Below are positions 63,187-64,000 of a DNA stretch of 64,000 nt, piece by piece. The notes under the pieces were generated by a model. The model was given only the letters and a program-made list of their open reading frames with translations, was not told the origin of the DNA and searched no databases. Position 1 is the first letter of the stretch; each line of letters begins with the position of its first letter. The translations under genes and the position numbers were made by a program. Source of the DNA: Vibrio agarivorans (GTDB taxonomy: Bacteria > Pseudomonadota > Gammaproteobacteria > Enterobacterales > Vibrionaceae); contig NZ_JAUFQF010000004.1 in NCBI RefSeq assembly GCF_030409635.1, positions 2,390,241 to 2,454,240 on the forward strand. The letters run 5' to 3'.

Positions 63187-63864
63187 TCACTGAGGTGCAA
63201 CGATTTGATTGCGAGATAACACGGCAAATGTACTGCCGTCTTCACCCTTGAGGGTTAACTCATCAGAATCTAGCGTGTAGCGCGTAGATTGTTCTCCATC
63301 TTTATAGAGTAGAATGAGTTGTTCGCCTTCTGTGATATAAACTCCTTGATGCGCACGTTCCATCCCTTCATCGTTGATCACCTTGAAATCAAAGACGAAA
63401 TCGGGGCGCAGAGTCAGCTCAATCTGGTTGATATCGCTAGCAGCCATATCATCGCCACTCAAATGTTCACTACTCCAACTACCAGCAAGTTCGTTTGCCA
63501 GTGCTTTACGGAAAATAACACCGTTGAGTTGCAAAGCGTTATGGTTGAGATCGTACTCGTATATCTGTGGGTCACTACTATTAGACCCTAAGATAATCGT
63601 ATCTTCACTAGCGTGATAAAAGCCTTCCCAGTGATCAACCGTGAAGTCTTTCTTTTGGATATCGATGCTAAAATTGTATTTCGAATCTAATGACAGCTTA
63701 ATCGCGACAAAATCTTCTTGAGAGTTGGTTGGATCAGGGTTTAACAGGTACCAATCTCCCAAAAGAAATGGCTGATCAAACTGTGTTAAATCAATGCTTT
63801 TGCCTTGTTCACTAGCGGCAATGTTAAAGCTAATCACCGCAAATATTATTGTTATCCACTTCAT
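63187..63864 (-). CDS. Secreted protein of unknown function, two similar halves
   Basis: This 225-residue protein has a signal peptide (1-18, ending NIAAS). The mature part is beta-rich and seems to contain two related halves, each with a W-containing opening (LLGDWYLLNP and LAGSWSSEHL), a strand pattern ending F.I or F.V, and a GFYHAS..TIILGS / GVYITEGEQLILLY segment. This suggests a duplicated lipocalin-like or META-like barrel half. No family is recognised. It is a single gene with its own terminator. Confidence 0.65.
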   Translation of the reverse strand: MKWITIIFAVISFNIAASEQGKSIDLTQFDQPFLLGDWYLLNPDPTNSQEDFVAIKLSLDSKYNFSIDIQKKDFTVDHWEGFYHASEDTIILGSNSSDPQIYEYDLNHNALQLNGVIFRKALANELAGSWSSEHLSGDDMAASDINQIELTLRPDFVFDFKVINDEGMERAHQGVYITEGEQLILLYKDGEQSTRYTLDSDELTLKGEDGSTFAVLSRNQIVAPQ

Positions 63865-63965
63865 AAGCGTTCTCCCCTCTACTCTTTGAGTCTAGAAGTA
63901 GATACGAGACAATGCTAAAAATTAGATCCATATCACAGTGAAATTATTCTTTAGTAGCAAATAAA

Positions 63966-63993
63966 AAAGCGAGATCACAGAGGATCTCGCTTT
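63966..63993. terminator. Terminator near the right edge
   Basis: AAAGCGAGATC (63966-63976) and GATCTCGCTTT (63983-63993) form an 11-bp stem. The minus strand continues TTTATT, so it most likely ends a minus-strand gene lying beyond the window. Confidence 0.75.
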
Positions 63994-64000
63994 GAATGTG

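Overview
The window is chromosomal DNA from a member of the Vibrionaceae, most likely a Vibrio, and covers the replication terminus of its main chromosome. The assignment rests on gene content typical of vibrios: DUF2960, DUF3802, DUF2987 and DUF3080 proteins, a ccoNOQP-ccoH-ccoI-ccoS cluster next to fnr, uspE and ttcA, and a FIST/histidine-kinase pair beside a dif site. It also rests on MatP, ZapC, RlmKL, FabA and RMF of the gammaproteobacterial type. I cannot name the species. I see no rRNA, tRNA, CRISPR array, insertion sequence or prophage. Nearly every stretch is ordinary, tightly packed core genome.

Layout. 0-4.1 kb: cobalamin salvage (3' part of cobU, cobC), astE, and the B12 importer genes btuC and btuD. 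4.3-12.8 kb: single genes, including an NTP pyrophosphohydrolase, a secreted ATP-dependent DNA ligase, a DUF3080 lipoprotein, norM and ribE (divergent), a zinc-ribbon protein, a fructosamine kinase, DUF3802 with a structured leader, an NlpC/P60 lipoprotein and a sterol-desaturase-like protein. 12.8-20 kb: a DTW protein, nagK, DUF2960, an operon of an unusual membrane P-loop protein with an MscS channel, the sirtuin cobB and a GNAT. 20-25.2 kb: potABC-potD plus a second potD. 25.7-28.1 kb: a three-gene envelope operon. 28.2-38.4 kb: ttcA, uspE, fnr and the complete cbb3 oxidase structural and assembly operon. 38.8-42.2 kb: a small membrane protein, then a FIST protein with a hybrid histidine kinase.

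42.4 kb: a dif site, unoccupied by any phage, between the kinase and a TolA-C-like secreted protein. 42.9-46.4 kb: matP, a Lon-like protease (ycbZ type), fabA and rmf. 46.5-64 kb: a run of minus-strand genes, namely DUF3466, uup, a glutaredoxin, rlmKL, zapC, pyrD, NAD-glutamate dehydrogenase, DUF2835, pepN and an unknown secreted protein.

How it fits together. Three perfect matS sites, matP itself, dif, and FtsK-orienting 8-mers pointing towards dif from both sides mark this as the centre of the Ter macrodomain. The genes right of dif are mostly on the minus strand, so they are co-directional with the replication fork expected there. The fnr-cco block is a microaerobic respiration module, and a perfect FNR box sits in front of fnr. 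The least explained items are the MscS channel paired with a membrane P-loop protein that lacks the Walker A lysine, a three-way-junction leader before the DUF3802 gene, a candidate small RNA after btuD, and small ORFs upstream of rlmKL.
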